Of a stretch of 23,890 nucleotides of DNA, positions 6,091 through 15,120 are shown piece by piece. The number at the start of each line of letters is the position of its first letter. The stretch's first letter is position 1. The notes under the pieces were generated by a model that was not told the DNA's origin, did no database searches, and saw nothing but the letters and a program-made list of their open reading frames with translations. Both the position numbers and the translations under genes were made by a program. Source of the stretch: an uncultured Legionella sp. (GTDB taxonomy: Bacteria; Pseudomonadota; Gammaproteobacteria; Legionellales; Legionellaceae); the NCBI GenBank assembly GCA_903885895.1, contig CAISKC010000226.1, positions 1 through 23,890 on the forward strand, given 5' to 3'.

Positions 6091-8112
6091 ATGAGTCCCT
6101 CAAGTTTATTAGCTAATGCCATTCGCTTTTTAAGTGTGGATGCTGTTGAGCAAGCGCAATCCGGGCATCCAGGTATGCCTTTGGGCATGGCTGATATTGC
6201 TACGGTACTCTGGCAACAGTTTTTGAAACACAATCCCCAAAATCCGTATTGGTTCAATCGCGATCGTTTTGTGCTATCCAATGGCCATGGTTCTATGTTG
6301 TTATATGCCTTGTTGCATTTAAGTGGCTATGCATTACCCATTTCCGAAATAAAACAATTTCGTCAATTACATGCCAAAACACCTGGGCATCCAGAATATC
6401 GACATACACCTGGTGTTGAAACGACGACTGGGCCTTTAGGTCAAGGTCTCGCTAATGCAGTCGGCATGGCCATTGCAGAAAAAATATTACGAGAACAGTT
6501 CAACGATGCATTAAGCAACCTAGTTGATCATCATACTTACACATTTGTGGGCGATGGTTGCTTGATGGAAGGCATTTCTCATGAAGTTTGCTCATTAGCG
6601 GGCACTTTGAACTTAGGGAAGCTCATTGTTTTTTATGATGATAACGGAATTTCTATTGATGGTCCCGTCACAACCTGGTTTGCAGATGATACTCGTAAAC
6701 GGTTTGCAGGATATCATTGGCAAGTCATTGGACCCATTGATGGGCATGATCAAGCAGCGATTGCCGAAGCGATCCGAGAGGCTCAACAAGATACCACGCG
6801 GCCAAGTTTGATTATATGTAAAACGATTATTGGTTATGGCTCGCCTGCTGCAGGAAATGCCGATACCCATGGAGCACCATTAGGTGCAGACGCCGTTGCA
6901 CAATTACGCAAACATTTCGACTGGCATCATCCGCCGTTCCATATACCACAAGACATTTATGCGGCATGGCATCATGGCGCACAAGGCCAAGAAGCCGAAC
7001 GATTATGGTTAGAGCAGTGCCAAGAATACAAAGCAAGACGACCCAAAGATTATGATGAGTTTTTACGCAGAATTAATGGCGATTTACCGGACGAATGGCA
7101 AAAGTTGAGTCAACAATGGATCGATGATTGCAAACAGCAGACCAAAGCCATGGCAACCCGGAAAGCTTCGCAAGCTTGTATTGAACGCTTCGCATCGCAT
7201 TGTCCGGAATTATTGGGGGGCTCTGCCGATCTCACAAGTTCGAATTTGACGGATTGGTCTGGTACACAGGCTATATCCGCTGATCATTGGCATGGTAATT
7301 ATTTACATTATGGCGTCCGCGAATTTGGGATGTCCGCCATCATGACAGGCATCGCCTTACATGGCGGATTTATCCCTTATGGCGGCACATTTTTAGTATT
7401 TTCCGACTATTCACGCTCAGCACTTCGCATGGCAGCTATGATGCAGCAACGCGTCATTTTTATTTTCAGCCATGATTCGATAGGCTTAGGAGAGGACGGC
7501 CCCACTCATCAACCTATCGAACATATCTCCTCTTTACGTTTGATTCCTAATTTACAAATTTGGCGTCCAGCCGATTTATTAGAAACAGCGATTGCTTGGG
7601 AAAGCGCACTGGAGCGCCACACAGGACCTACCTGCATACTCTTATCGCGCCAGACGTTACCCGCAATTGCACACAATATGCCTGGCCAATCTTTACATCT
7701 GGCCAGAGGAGCCTATATTGTTACAGATAGTTCAGCACCAGTAGATTTAATTATCATAGCAACTGGATCTGAATTGCACATTGCCCTGGAAGGAGCAAAA
7801 CTACTCCATGCTGCAGGTATCGCGACGCGAGTCGTATCCATGCCATGTGCAGAACGTTTCCTGGCACAAGATTTAATGTACCAAGAAGCTGTTTTACCAC
7901 GCACTGTGCGTAAACGTATCGCAATAGAGGCCGGTGCCACAGCATACTGGTATCGTTTTGTTGGTTTAGATGGTAGCGTTATTGGGTTGGACCGTTTTGG
8001 TGAATGTGGACCTGGGGCAACAGTATTTGCCAGTTTGGGTTTCACCGCGGAACACGTTAAAAATGAAGGGTTACGCTTATGCCACGGCATAAGGATCGTG
8101 GAGAATATATGA
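6091..8112 (+). CDS. tkt: Transketolase
   Basis: A thiamine-diphosphate enzyme moving two-carbon ketol units between sugar phosphates, linking the pentose phosphate pathway to glycolysis. From ATG 6091 the protein has 673 residues. It shows SGHPGMPLGMADIATVLW at 24-41, the cofactor motif GDGCLMEG from about 154 with a downstream N, and VREFGM with Glu at residue 411. HDSIGLGEDGPTHQP lies near 473. Residues H26 and E411 fall on exactly the E. coli numbers, which fixes the start at 6091. An upstream in-frame TTG at 6031 has AGAAGG before it, so a 693-residue form with 20 extra residues is possible but less likely. The stop overlaps the gap start in ATGA, so the two are translationally coupled. 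All key residues are present. Confidence 0.95.
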   Translation: MSPSSLLANAIRFLSVDAVEQAQSGHPGMPLGMADIATVLWQQFLKHNPQNPYWFNRDRFVLSNGHGSMLLYALLHLSGYALPISEIKQFRQLHAKTPGHPEYRHTPGVETTTGPLGQGLANAVGMAIAEKILREQFNDALSNLVDHHTYTFVGDGCLMEGISHEVCSLAGTLNLGKLIVFYDDNGISIDGPVTTWFADDTRKRFAGYHWQVIGPIDGHDQAAIAEAIREAQQDTTRPSLIICKTIIGYGSPAAGNADTHGAPLGADAVAQLRKHFDWHHPPFHIPQDIYAAWHHGAQGQEAERLWLEQCQEYKARRPKDYDEFLRRINGDLPDEWQKLSQQWIDDCKQQTKAMATRKASQACIERFASHCPELLGGSADLTSSNLTDWSGTQAISADHWHGNYLHYGVREFGMSAIMTGIALHGGFIPYGGTFLVFSDYSRSALRMAAMMQQRVIFIFSHDSIGLGEDGPTHQPIEHISSLRLIPNLQIWRPADLLETAIAWESALERHTGPTCILLSRQTLPAIAHNMPGQSLHLARGAYIVTDSSAPVDLIIIATGSELHIALEGAKLLHAAGIATRVVSMPCAERFLAQDLMYQEAVLPRTVRKRIAIEAGATAYWYRFVGLDGSVIGLDRFGECGPGATVFASLGFTAEHVKNEGLRLCHGIRIVENI

Positions 8113-9101
8113 GTATTCGTGTTGCAATTAATGGTTATGGTCGGATTGGGCGTTGTATATTACGTGCTATTTTTGAATCCAAACGGCTAAATGATTTTAA
8201 TATTGTTGCCATCAATGATTTATCGGGCATACAGAGCACAGCGCATCTAACGCGCTATGATAGTACACATGGACGGTTTGCCAGTAACGTCGCTATCGAT
8301 GGTCAAAACTTGATAATTGATGGTCATACTATCACCATTACTGCCGAGCGCAATCCGGCTGATCTACCTTGGAAAGCTTTAGACGTAGATTTGGTTTTTG
8401 AATGCACTGGACGATTTACAAAGAAACAAGACGCGCTGCAACATATCACAGCAGGTGCTAAAAAAGTCCTCATTTCTGCACCCAGTAACGACGCAGATGC
8501 CACGGTTGTTTACGGCGTCAACCACCATATACTTCGCGCAACAGATTGCATCGTATCCAATGCATCTTGTACGACCAATTGTTTGGCGCCTGTCGTCAAG
8601 CCACTTAACGACGCAATTGGCATTGAGTATGGCTTATTAAATACAATTCATGCTTACACCAAAGATCAATTACTTCTGGATGGGCATCACGCTGACTTAC
8701 ATCGCGCTCGTGCAGCAGCACATTCAATCATTCCTACTAAAACAGGCGCGGCAGCGGCAGTAGAATTAGTCTTACCTGAGCTCAAAGGGCGTTTAGATGG
8801 TTTTGCCATGCGGGTGCCTACTTTAAACGTCTCTGTGATTGATTTAACCTTTACACCCAAACGCACCACCACGGTTGAAGAAGTCAATCAGATCATGCGT
8901 CAAGCTAAAAACGATATTTTACATATTAATGAGGAACCTCTGGTATCATGTGATTTTAATCATTATCCTGCTTCTGCAGTATTTGATACGACCCAAACCA
9001 GAATCATGGGTAATCTGGTTAAAGTCGTTGCATGGTATGATAATGAATGGGGATTTTCTAATCGAATGTTAGATACCGCTCACCATATGATGAGCATTTA
9101 A
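8109..9101 (+). CDS. gap: Glyceraldehyde-3-phosphate dehydrogenase, type I
   Basis: A 330-residue cytoplasmic enzyme converting glyceraldehyde 3-phosphate to 1,3-bisphosphoglycerate. The Rossmann motif NGYGRIGR is at residues 8-15, and D37 in AINDL is the acidic residue expected for NAD preference. The catalytic cysteine is C154 in SNASCTTNC, with a histidine in NTIHAYT some 27 residues later. YDNEWGF is near the C-terminus. The ATG at 8109 has GGAG five bases upstream and overlaps the tkt stop; a longer frame from 8079 lacks family support. Erythrose-4-phosphate dehydrogenase (Epd) was considered, but the HAYTKDQ...GHHADLHRARAAA block and TGAAAAV are gap-like. Pgk, the next enzyme in the pathway, follows nine bases downstream. 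Confidence 0.95.
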   Translation: MSIRVAINGYGRIGRCILRAIFESKRLNDFNIVAINDLSGIQSTAHLTRYDSTHGRFASNVAIDGQNLIIDGHTITITAERNPADLPWKALDVDLVFECTGRFTKKQDALQHITAGAKKVLISAPSNDADATVVYGVNHHILRATDCIVSNASCTTNCLAPVVKPLNDAIGIEYGLLNTIHAYTKDQLLLDGHHADLHRARAAAHSIIPTKTGAAAAVELVLPELKGRLDGFAMRVPTLNVSVIDLTFTPKRTTTVEEVNQIMRQAKNDILHINEEPLVSCDFNHYPASAVFDTTQTRIMGNLVKVVAWYDNEWGFSNRMLDTAHHMMSI

Positions 9102-9110
9102 GGAGTAACC

Positions 9111-10304
9111 ATGAGTCTCATCAGCATGCAAGATGTCGATCTCAAGTCCAAACGAGTTCTTATCCGTGAAGATCTGAACGTACCCATCAAAGACGGCATC
9201 ATCACCAGTGATCAGCGACTGCGCGCCGCATTGCCCACATTGCAAAAAGCACTCGATGCGGGAGCAGGTGTCATTGTTTTATCACATTTAGGCCGACCAA
9301 CTGAGGGCCAATATGATCCCAAGCTCTCACTCCAACCTGTCGCCAATTATTTGGCCGCACAATTAAATTATCCAGTAAAATTTGTCACTGATTATGTGAC
9401 GGGTGTAAAAGTCAAACCTGGTGAACTGATTTTATGCGAAAACGTGCGCTTTAATATCGGTGAAAAAAATAATGATCCCAGCTTAGCCCGTCAATTGGCT
9501 AATTTATGTGATGTTTTTATCATGGACGCATTTGGCACGGCACATCGTTGCCACGCTTCCACTTATGGGTTAGCACAATATGCACCGATTGCAGTGGCTG
9601 GACCATTGTTACTCCGCGAGTTAGAAGCATTGGAGCGCGTATTACGCGCGCCTGAAAAACCCATTATTGCCATTGTGGGAGGAGCGAAAGTCTCTTCAAA
9701 ACTGTCGTTATTAAAACAAATGATTTCTCGAGTAGATGTTCTGATACCTGGTGGCGGCATTGCCAATACATTTTTAAAAGCCAGTGGCAAAGAAGTGGGC
9801 GTTTCTTTATATGAGCCCAATTTAATCGAAGAGTCACAAGCTATTTTACAACTCGCTAAAAGCACGGGCTGTGACATCGTACTTCCAACAGATGTCGTGG
9901 TAGGGAAGCATTTTCAAGATACTTGTCCTGCCTATAATAAAACGCTCTCGCATGTCGCGACAGACGATATGATCATGGACATTGGACCCGAAACCGTCAC
10001 ACGCTACGTGGCACTCATTGAAACTGCCAAAACTATCATTTGGAATGGTCCATTAGGGGTATTTGAATTTCCACAATTTGGATATGGCACACGTGCGGTA
10101 GCCATAGCTGTAGCGAATAGCCATGCTTTTAGCATTGCTGGCGGTGGTGACACATTGGCGGCCATTGACAAATATGATTTGACCGATCAAATGAATTATA
10201 TTTCCACCGGAGGGGGCGCATTCTTACAATACTTAGAAGGTAAACCACTACCAGCCGTTGCGATTTTAGAGGAAAGGGCAAAGAAATCAGCAGCTTGTGT
10301 ATAG
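9111..10304 (+). CDS. pgk: Phosphoglycerate kinase
   Basis: A 397-residue two-domain kinase transferring phosphate from 1,3-bisphosphoglycerate to ADP. The N-terminal domain has VLIREDLNVPIKDG near residues 16-29 and SHLGRPTEG, the phosphoglycerate-binding residues. IVGGAKVSSKLSLL is near 186-199. The C-terminal nucleotide domain has WNGPLGVFEF and GGGDTLAAI from about residue 343. The length is normal for the family. The ATG at 9111 has an AAGGAG ribosome binding site and lies nine bases after gap, so it is almost certainly in the same transcript. In the Coxiella and Legionella clusters I recall, pyk and fba follow; here the next gene is convergent, so the cluster ends at pgk. Confidence 0.96.
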   Translation: MSLISMQDVDLKSKRVLIREDLNVPIKDGIITSDQRLRAALPTLQKALDAGAGVIVLSHLGRPTEGQYDPKLSLQPVANYLAAQLNYPVKFVTDYVTGVKVKPGELILCENVRFNIGEKNNDPSLARQLANLCDVFIMDAFGTAHRCHASTYGLAQYAPIAVAGPLLLRELEALERVLRAPEKPIIAIVGGAKVSSKLSLLKQMISRVDVLIPGGGIANTFLKASGKEVGVSLYEPNLIEESQAILQLAKSTGCDIVLPTDVVVGKHFQDTCPAYNKTLSHVATDDMIMDIGPETVTRYVALIETAKTIIWNGPLGVFEFPQFGYGTRAVAIAVANSHAFSIAGGGDTLAAIDKYDLTDQMNYISTGGGAFLQYLEGKPLPAVAILEERAKKSAACV

Positions 10305-10405
10305 GTTTTGCTTATAGGGATGGAATCAATCTCTACAAACAAATTATTGCCTATATTTTTAACTGCTTTTTTTACTGTTTGCAGTGTTATGCGCATTATT
10401 ATTGG

Positions 10406-10425
10406 AGCCGGCATGACTGTCGGCT
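10406..10425. terminator. Hairpin between convergent pgk and membrane protein gene
   Basis: AGCCGGC (10406-10412), loop ATGACT, then GTCGGCT (10419-10425) form a seven-pair stem with one G:T. It lies about 100 bases after pgk and nine bases from the stop of the convergent gene. No T-run follows on either strand, so it would be at best a weak or Rho-assisted bidirectional stop. Confidence 0.3.
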
Positions 10426-10433
10426 TGATATAT

Positions 10434-11804
10434 CTAACCTAAGTACCCGCTCTCTATTCTGGCGTCACTTCGTTCGACTTCATTATCTAAAGCAATTCGA
10501 TTAATATTCGTAGCATGCGCCTGCTTATGTATAGTTGCGGATCTTGCAAAGGTCCCAATTACACCAAGTGATATGGCGACATAACTGATGGCAATTTCAA
10601 TATTGGGCGCTAATCGAGACGCTTCCTTGTGTCCAGCATAATAACTCATGACAATACCTTCATTATCAGCCTCAACGGCAGCCTCGTTATCACTGCTGAT
10701 ATAGTGCAGTGCCTTTTGCAATAATGCCATGAAACCAATAGCAGCAAAGGCCAAAGTAATATTGACACTTGCCCGCGTCGAAAGCTTTAGTTTTTTTAAT
10801 GCATCAATCAGTATTTGTCCGCTACTTATTTTTCCTACTAAACTTATGATGGGCACTGATGATTGGGATAATCTATTTTCCATCACAAATTCTTTGCCTT
10901 CTGCTTGAATATTATCCCTAAATTGCACCAATTCAAATCTAATAAAATAGGCTGAAGCCCAGTAAGTAACCAATCCCAATGGAAAGGTTACTGCTTTTAT
11001 TTTAGCGTCGGACACGGTTGTTGTAAGTAGAGATGTCGCTGCCTGCGTCGTAATTTGTGCACGAATAATACCACTCACAATGGGCAGTATTTCACGTAAT
11101 ACGATTCCAAAATATTCTGGATGGTTGCAAATAAGTTTGGCAATATATTTCTGTTTCAAGAATGGAGCAATTTGACGGCCCTGCTTTTGTCTCGACTCTA
11201 CATGCTTACGAAAAGCATCAACATTCTCGGTAAATAAATGCATTATATAGTTAAGAGAACCTAATATGATAGCGCCACTCCACATAGCTGCCGGAGGAGC
11301 ATCTGACAAGGCAACACGACCAACTAGGAAGGCATCAGCAAAGTTTGCAGTATTCGCTAGTAACGCAATCGTTACGTGCACAGGATCCTCTTCATAAGTC
11401 TCGTTAAAAACCACCATATCAGCATCTGCCTGGCCATTCATACGATGACCAATATTATTCCAGACAATCCAAGTTCTCAGTGCCACAAGAACCAAATATG
11501 GCAGCAAGGGCTCAAGGATTTTTTGCTCTAGAGATTGATGTTCATGTGTGCCAAGTTCTTTTTCTGCCAAAATAATCAAAATCGGCAAGGATAAAGAAGA
11601 GAATGATGCTAGCAATGGCACCGCTGCTATTTTCAATGTTTGTAAAGTTAATGGCATTGCTAATTGAGACGATGAGGGATTATTTTGTATAACGTCATTT
11701 TCTGGGTGCTCATTTTCTTCCACAGGCAGTGAGCTAACGACTTGGATCTCTCTAACGCCGGGTTTAGAATTTCCAAACCATGTTGTTGTGTATTTGTTTC
11801 TCAT
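10434..11804 (-). CDS. Multi-pass membrane protein of unknown function
   Basis: A 456-residue protein that I do not recognise. The first 50 residues are polar, with many Glu, Asn and Ser. Hydrophobic segments are visible at about 58-80, 98-116, 145-165, 172-192, 235-255, 270-290, 345-365 and 402-420, so some six to eight membrane helices. A basic loop lies near residues 198-222 (FRKHVESRQKQGRQ) and the C-terminal 35 residues are polar and charged. There is no cleavable signal peptide and no transporter or enzyme motif that I can name. The ATG at 11804 has GAGATGA about seven bases upstream, the same arrangement as prlC. It converges on pgk and diverges from the glycosyltransferase-like gene at 12050. 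Like the gene at 4308-5909, it is an orphan beside the tkt cluster, but I see no clear similarity between the two. Confidence 0.72.
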   Translation of the reverse strand: MRNKYTTTWFGNSKPGVREIQVVSSLPVEENEHPENDVIQNNPSSSQLAMPLTLQTLKIAAVPLLASFSSLSLPILIILAEKELGTHEHQSLEQKILEPLLPYLVLVALRTWIVWNNIGHRMNGQADADMVVFNETYEEDPVHVTIALLANTANFADAFLVGRVALSDAPPAAMWSGAIILGSLNYIMHLFTENVDAFRKHVESRQKQGRQIAPFLKQKYIAKLICNHPEYFGIVLREILPIVSGIIRAQITTQAATSLLTTTVSDAKIKAVTFPLGLVTYWASAYFIRFELVQFRDNIQAEGKEFVMENRLSQSSVPIISLVGKISSGQILIDALKKLKLSTRASVNITLAFAAIGFMALLQKALHYISSDNEAAVEADNEGIVMSYYAGHKEASRLAPNIEIAISYVAISLGVIGTFARSATIHKQAHATNINRIALDNEVERSDARIESGYLG

Positions 11805-12049
11805 AAAATCATCTCATTTATTATCACAAAGGGTATAAAAAGATCGGATTAAGATTTTTTAGTCATTTTGGGTTAAATATATTACCATCGAGCATCATCA
11901 TTTGAAAGATCGGGCAAAGAAAGAGGATTCATCCAGTTAAAATTTAAAGACAAGCATGGTGATAAATACAAATCAAATTGATCATTATTTTACTTATTCG
12001 GATAACAATACTACAATTACCTAATATAAATCACTTTGTTGCGCGCATT

Positions 12050-13591
12050 ATGATCCCAAACATGCAAGACCCACTTAGGATAAAACCAGATGTCCTGTGG
12101 AGACTCGCCTTCCTAATACTCTGTGCACTGGCTTATTGGGTGCAAAATAATCTCTATCTCCATAAAGACGTTGCCATTATTACACATACCGCCACACAAC
12201 TCTTGCAAGGCCAGACTTATGCGCATGATATTTTTGAACCGAATCCACCTATTATTTTTTACTTACATTGGATACCCATTATTATTGCGAAAATATCTGG
12301 TTTATCCATTTTGGATACCCTTAGAACCTATATCCTCATCCTGATAGGGATTTCTATGCTACATTCTCATGAGCTGCTAAAAACACTATTAGAATCGGCT
12401 AAACAGCGCATCTCAAAAAATACGCTCTATTTAATATCTTGTGGAATAGCTTATGTTTTATTATTTTTGCCCGCAGAGTCTTTTGGGCAAAGAGAACATT
12501 TCTACATAATTTTAACTCTACCCTATCTTTTCCTCGCAGCATGTCGATTAGACGCCAAACCAGTTAGTAGATTCGTTGCCATATCAATCGGATGTATGGC
12601 AGGGATCGGTTTTGCTATCAAACCCTTTTTTTTACCGACTTTGCTCTTAATTGGATTATTATTCGTGTATCAAAACAGGCATGTATTAGGATGGCTCAGA
12701 CTCGAATCCATATTGTGTGTTTCGATCCTAGGATTGTATGGATTGACTGTATTCTGGATTTACCCCACCTATCTCTCTGTCGTGTTACCATTTTGGATGC
12801 CCTATTATCTAGGTATCGTGAAACCTTGGGCCATCTTAATCGCAAGCCCTTGTTTTATTTGGTGTTGTGCTGCGCTGTTTTTACACCTGGTTCGGAAAGC
12901 CAAACCCCGCTCCATGCTAAAACACCTCATAGCAATCAGCATTTTCGGTAATCTGATCACGTACCTTGTCCCGCAAGTCAACTGGTATTATCATCTCTAC
13001 CCAGCACTCGCTATGACATGTTTATATTTTATCTTCTTTTTTAGCGAACTCTCTAGTACCCTCAAGCATAGCAACGACATCTTAGTAAGCAGCCTCTTAG
13101 CAGTCATTATTTTTTTCATACCCGCCAATCAAAGTATCTTGCGTACACTGCATGCTTTCAACTATTTTCACACCAATAACCCCGAAAAACAATTAATGAC
13201 TTTATTGAACACATTTCCTGACCATAACAATTATATGTTTTTTAGTATGACCCATAATCTATACGATCTAGAGTTATATTCAAGCGCTAAACAGGTCGGT
13301 AGTCTTTCATTTTGTAATTGGGAATATACAAGATTAGGCCAATATTCACCATTCTATCAAAATACAACTCGTGCCTATGCTTTGAACATTATCACGCAAG
13401 ATTTAAATATAAAAAAACCAGAATTTGTCATCATTGATGTGCCGTCTTCGCAAAATTATCTCGGGCAAAAAATAGATTTTTCAAAAGAATATGATAGGGA
13501 CAAAGGTTTTCATAAAACCTGGTCGCATTATGTTTTTTTGACCAGCATCTACCCTTATGACATTTATCAGAGAATCGTGATCAGACCTTAA
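12050..13591 (+). CDS. Multi-pass membrane protein, GT-C (PMT/ArnT-like) glycosyltransferase candidate
   Basis: From ATG 12050 the protein has 513 residues. About ten or more hydrophobic segments fill the first 360 residues, and a soluble C-terminal part of about 140 residues follows. After the first helix comes a loop with KDVAIITHTATQLLQG, then YAHDIFEPNPP. This D...A..LL.G..Y.DIFE.NPP layout is typical of the first periplasmic loop of lipid-phosphate-sugar dependent GT-C enzymes, where the acidic residues are catalytic. By analogy it would move a sugar from a polyprenyl-phosphate donor on the outer face of the inner membrane; the substrate is unknown. The start is uncertain: a TTG at 11978 would add 24 residues, ATG 12062 would remove four, and none has a good ribosome binding site. 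Its TAA shares bases with the stop of the convergent GT22-like gene. Confidence 0.68.
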   Translation: MIPNMQDPLRIKPDVLWRLAFLILCALAYWVQNNLYLHKDVAIITHTATQLLQGQTYAHDIFEPNPPIIFYLHWIPIIIAKISGLSILDTLRTYILILIGISMLHSHELLKTLLESAKQRISKNTLYLISCGIAYVLLFLPAESFGQREHFYIILTLPYLFLAACRLDAKPVSRFVAISIGCMAGIGFAIKPFFLPTLLLIGLLFVYQNRHVLGWLRLESILCVSILGLYGLTVFWIYPTYLSVVLPFWMPYYLGIVKPWAILIASPCFIWCCAALFLHLVRKAKPRSMLKHLIAISIFGNLITYLVPQVNWYYHLYPALAMTCLYFIFFFSELSSTLKHSNDILVSSLLAVIIFFIPANQSILRTLHAFNYFHTNNPEKQLMTLLNTFPDHNNYMFFSMTHNLYDLELYSSAKQVGSLSFCNWEYTRLGQYSPFYQNTTRAYALNIITQDLNIKKPEFVIIDVPSSQNYLGQKIDFSKEYDRDKGFHKTWSHYVFLTSIYPYDIYQRIVIRP

Positions 13592-15108
13592 CGCATGACA
13601 TAAATTCTGCCATTCATACGAAATAAGACCGATTTCTCCATCCAATGTGCGACATTTAAACGTACTCTCATGGTATCGGATATCAAACACGAATCATAAA
13701 CCAGCCGCATATTTGGATTATCTTTGATCACGTTTTCATAACAAGGCATCCAAGTCAAACAAGTAGCATCTTGCTGACATCTGAGTTTATCCCGTCGATT
13801 ATCAATGTGCACATAGAACGACTCAGGAGCATAAAATCTCAAGGGCATAGGCGGGACAACCGCGTTGTCTGCATAAAGATCTTTGTCTTTTACATACATA
13901 TTTAAAAAAACTGCGGTATGCTGATAGTGCGTCCACATATATTTGTATATACGCAAATCAAAATGCATTACAAACACTGCAACTACCCCCAAAATACCAT
14001 TTAGAATCCAAGCTGGTTTGTTTAATGCCAGCAATCTAGGCCCATTAAATCGAGCCGGATATTTGTTTTGTAGTAATTGAATAGTATATAGCAGCACAAA
14101 TGGCATCAGTCCTAAAATAGGCAATAAAAACCGCATCTCTTTATGGCCAATTAGGCAATGTACCAGAATAAAAGGTACCATAACCCAAGTCATGACATGC
14201 TTCCGGCAGTTAATAATAAAATATAAACAAGAAACAGCATACAACCCACCGTAAGGAGGGTAAAAGGCCACTTTCAAATATTCCCAGCAACCACGCTTCC
14301 CAAAATCAGACACTTTATCTTGTAAAATATTTACATTAAAATAATGCCATGCGGTGTAGGTCAATTTTCCATAAAACAAAGAGTCGATATACACACCAAA
14401 ACCGCAGACTAGTAAAATACTCATCACCAGGACCGACAATTCTGATAATGTCAGTGCTCGGAAAATAACAAGCCAAGCAATCAATCCAGCTATCATCAAA
14501 CCGGTTTGATAACGCGTAATAAATGCTAAACCTAAAAATAAGCCCATGACGAAGTAGATCGCATGGGTTTTTTTGAGTGTTTTAGAAAACAATAAAGAGA
14601 ATCCGAGCAGGAAGAATATAGCTGACACCGTTTCAGAAGAAAACCGTACGCCAGAATAGACAGCCATATAACCGAAAGCAGAGAATAGAAAAAAACAATA
14701 TTTCTTGTTAGGGGAATTTAGTTCGTCTTTGAATGCATTAACAAATACATAACAGCTCACAGCAGACAAAAGCCCCGTCAGTGCTCTGGTCAAAAATGCA
14801 ATCATAAATGGGCTCAGCTGCCACGACAAACAGGTACCCATTTTATACAACAGAATAACAACCCATATTTGTAGGGTAGGACGAATTTGTGCATCCAACT
14901 CCCAGGGATATACAAAGGGATAATGATGAATATGATACGCCGCAAACTCTAGAATTTGGTAATGTTCATCAAAATGTGAGAAACCTTCACTAAACCAAGC
15001 AGCAACGAGGTAGACCACCATCATGAGATACAAAAAGGATATCGGAAGCGAGCCTTTATCCTTTAGAAAAGTTTGTTTGCTTTTGAATGGAGCGATGCTA
15101 CACCACAT
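13588..15108 (-). CDS. GT22-like membrane mannosyltransferase (ALG9/PIG-B family candidate)
   Basis: A 506-residue multi-pass protein. HFDEHYQILEF at residues 45-55 and WELDAQIRPTLQ at 69-80 match the HPDEHFQ...E and WE...RS signatures of GT22 enzymes. Other family features are the block around 241-260 (IDSLFYGKLTYTAW, then FNVN) and HKEMRFLLP at 322-330. About ten hydrophobic segments lie between residues 22 and 385, followed by a soluble tail with several cysteines (444, 450, 456, 474). GT22 enzymes use dolichyl-phosphate mannose in eukaryotes; bacterial members exist but few are characterised, so sugar and acceptor are unknown. The ATG at 15108 is only 12 bases after the atpC stop on the same strand, so it may be read from the atp transcript. 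The ribosome binding site is poor, and M29 or M30 is an alternative start. Confidence 0.75.
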   Translation of the reverse strand: MWCSIAPFKSKQTFLKDKGSLPISFLYLMMVVYLVAAWFSEGFSHFDEHYQILEFAAYHIHHYPFVYPWELDAQIRPTLQIWVVILLYKMGTCLSWQLSPFMIAFLTRALTGLLSAVSCYVFVNAFKDELNSPNKKYCFFLFSAFGYMAVYSGVRFSSETVSAIFFLLGFSLLFSKTLKKTHAIYFVMGLFLGLAFITRYQTGLMIAGLIAWLVIFRALTLSELSVLVMSILLVCGFGVYIDSLFYGKLTYTAWHYFNVNILQDKVSDFGKRGCWEYLKVAFYPPYGGLYAVSCLYFIINCRKHVMTWVMVPFILVHCLIGHKEMRFLLPILGLMPFVLLYTIQLLQNKYPARFNGPRLLALNKPAWILNGILGVVAVFVMHFDLRIYKYMWTHYQHTAVFLNMYVKDKDLYADNAVVPPMPLRFYAPESFYVHIDNRRDKLRCQQDATCLTWMPCYENVIKDNPNMRLVYDSCLISDTMRVRLNVAHWMEKSVLFRMNGRIYVMR

Positions 15109-15120
15109 GGGTAACTGCGC

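Noticed and set aside
7713..8090. 125-residue open frame on the minus strand
   Set aside because: It is antisense to the C-terminal part of tkt, with no recognisable domain or start signal.
8109..9101. Possible erythrose-4-phosphate dehydrogenase (Epd) instead of GAPDH
   Set aside because: Epd often lies in tkt-epd-pgk clusters, so it was considered. However, the HAYTKDQ and TGAAAAV blocks and ASNDAD region match classical type I GAPDH better.
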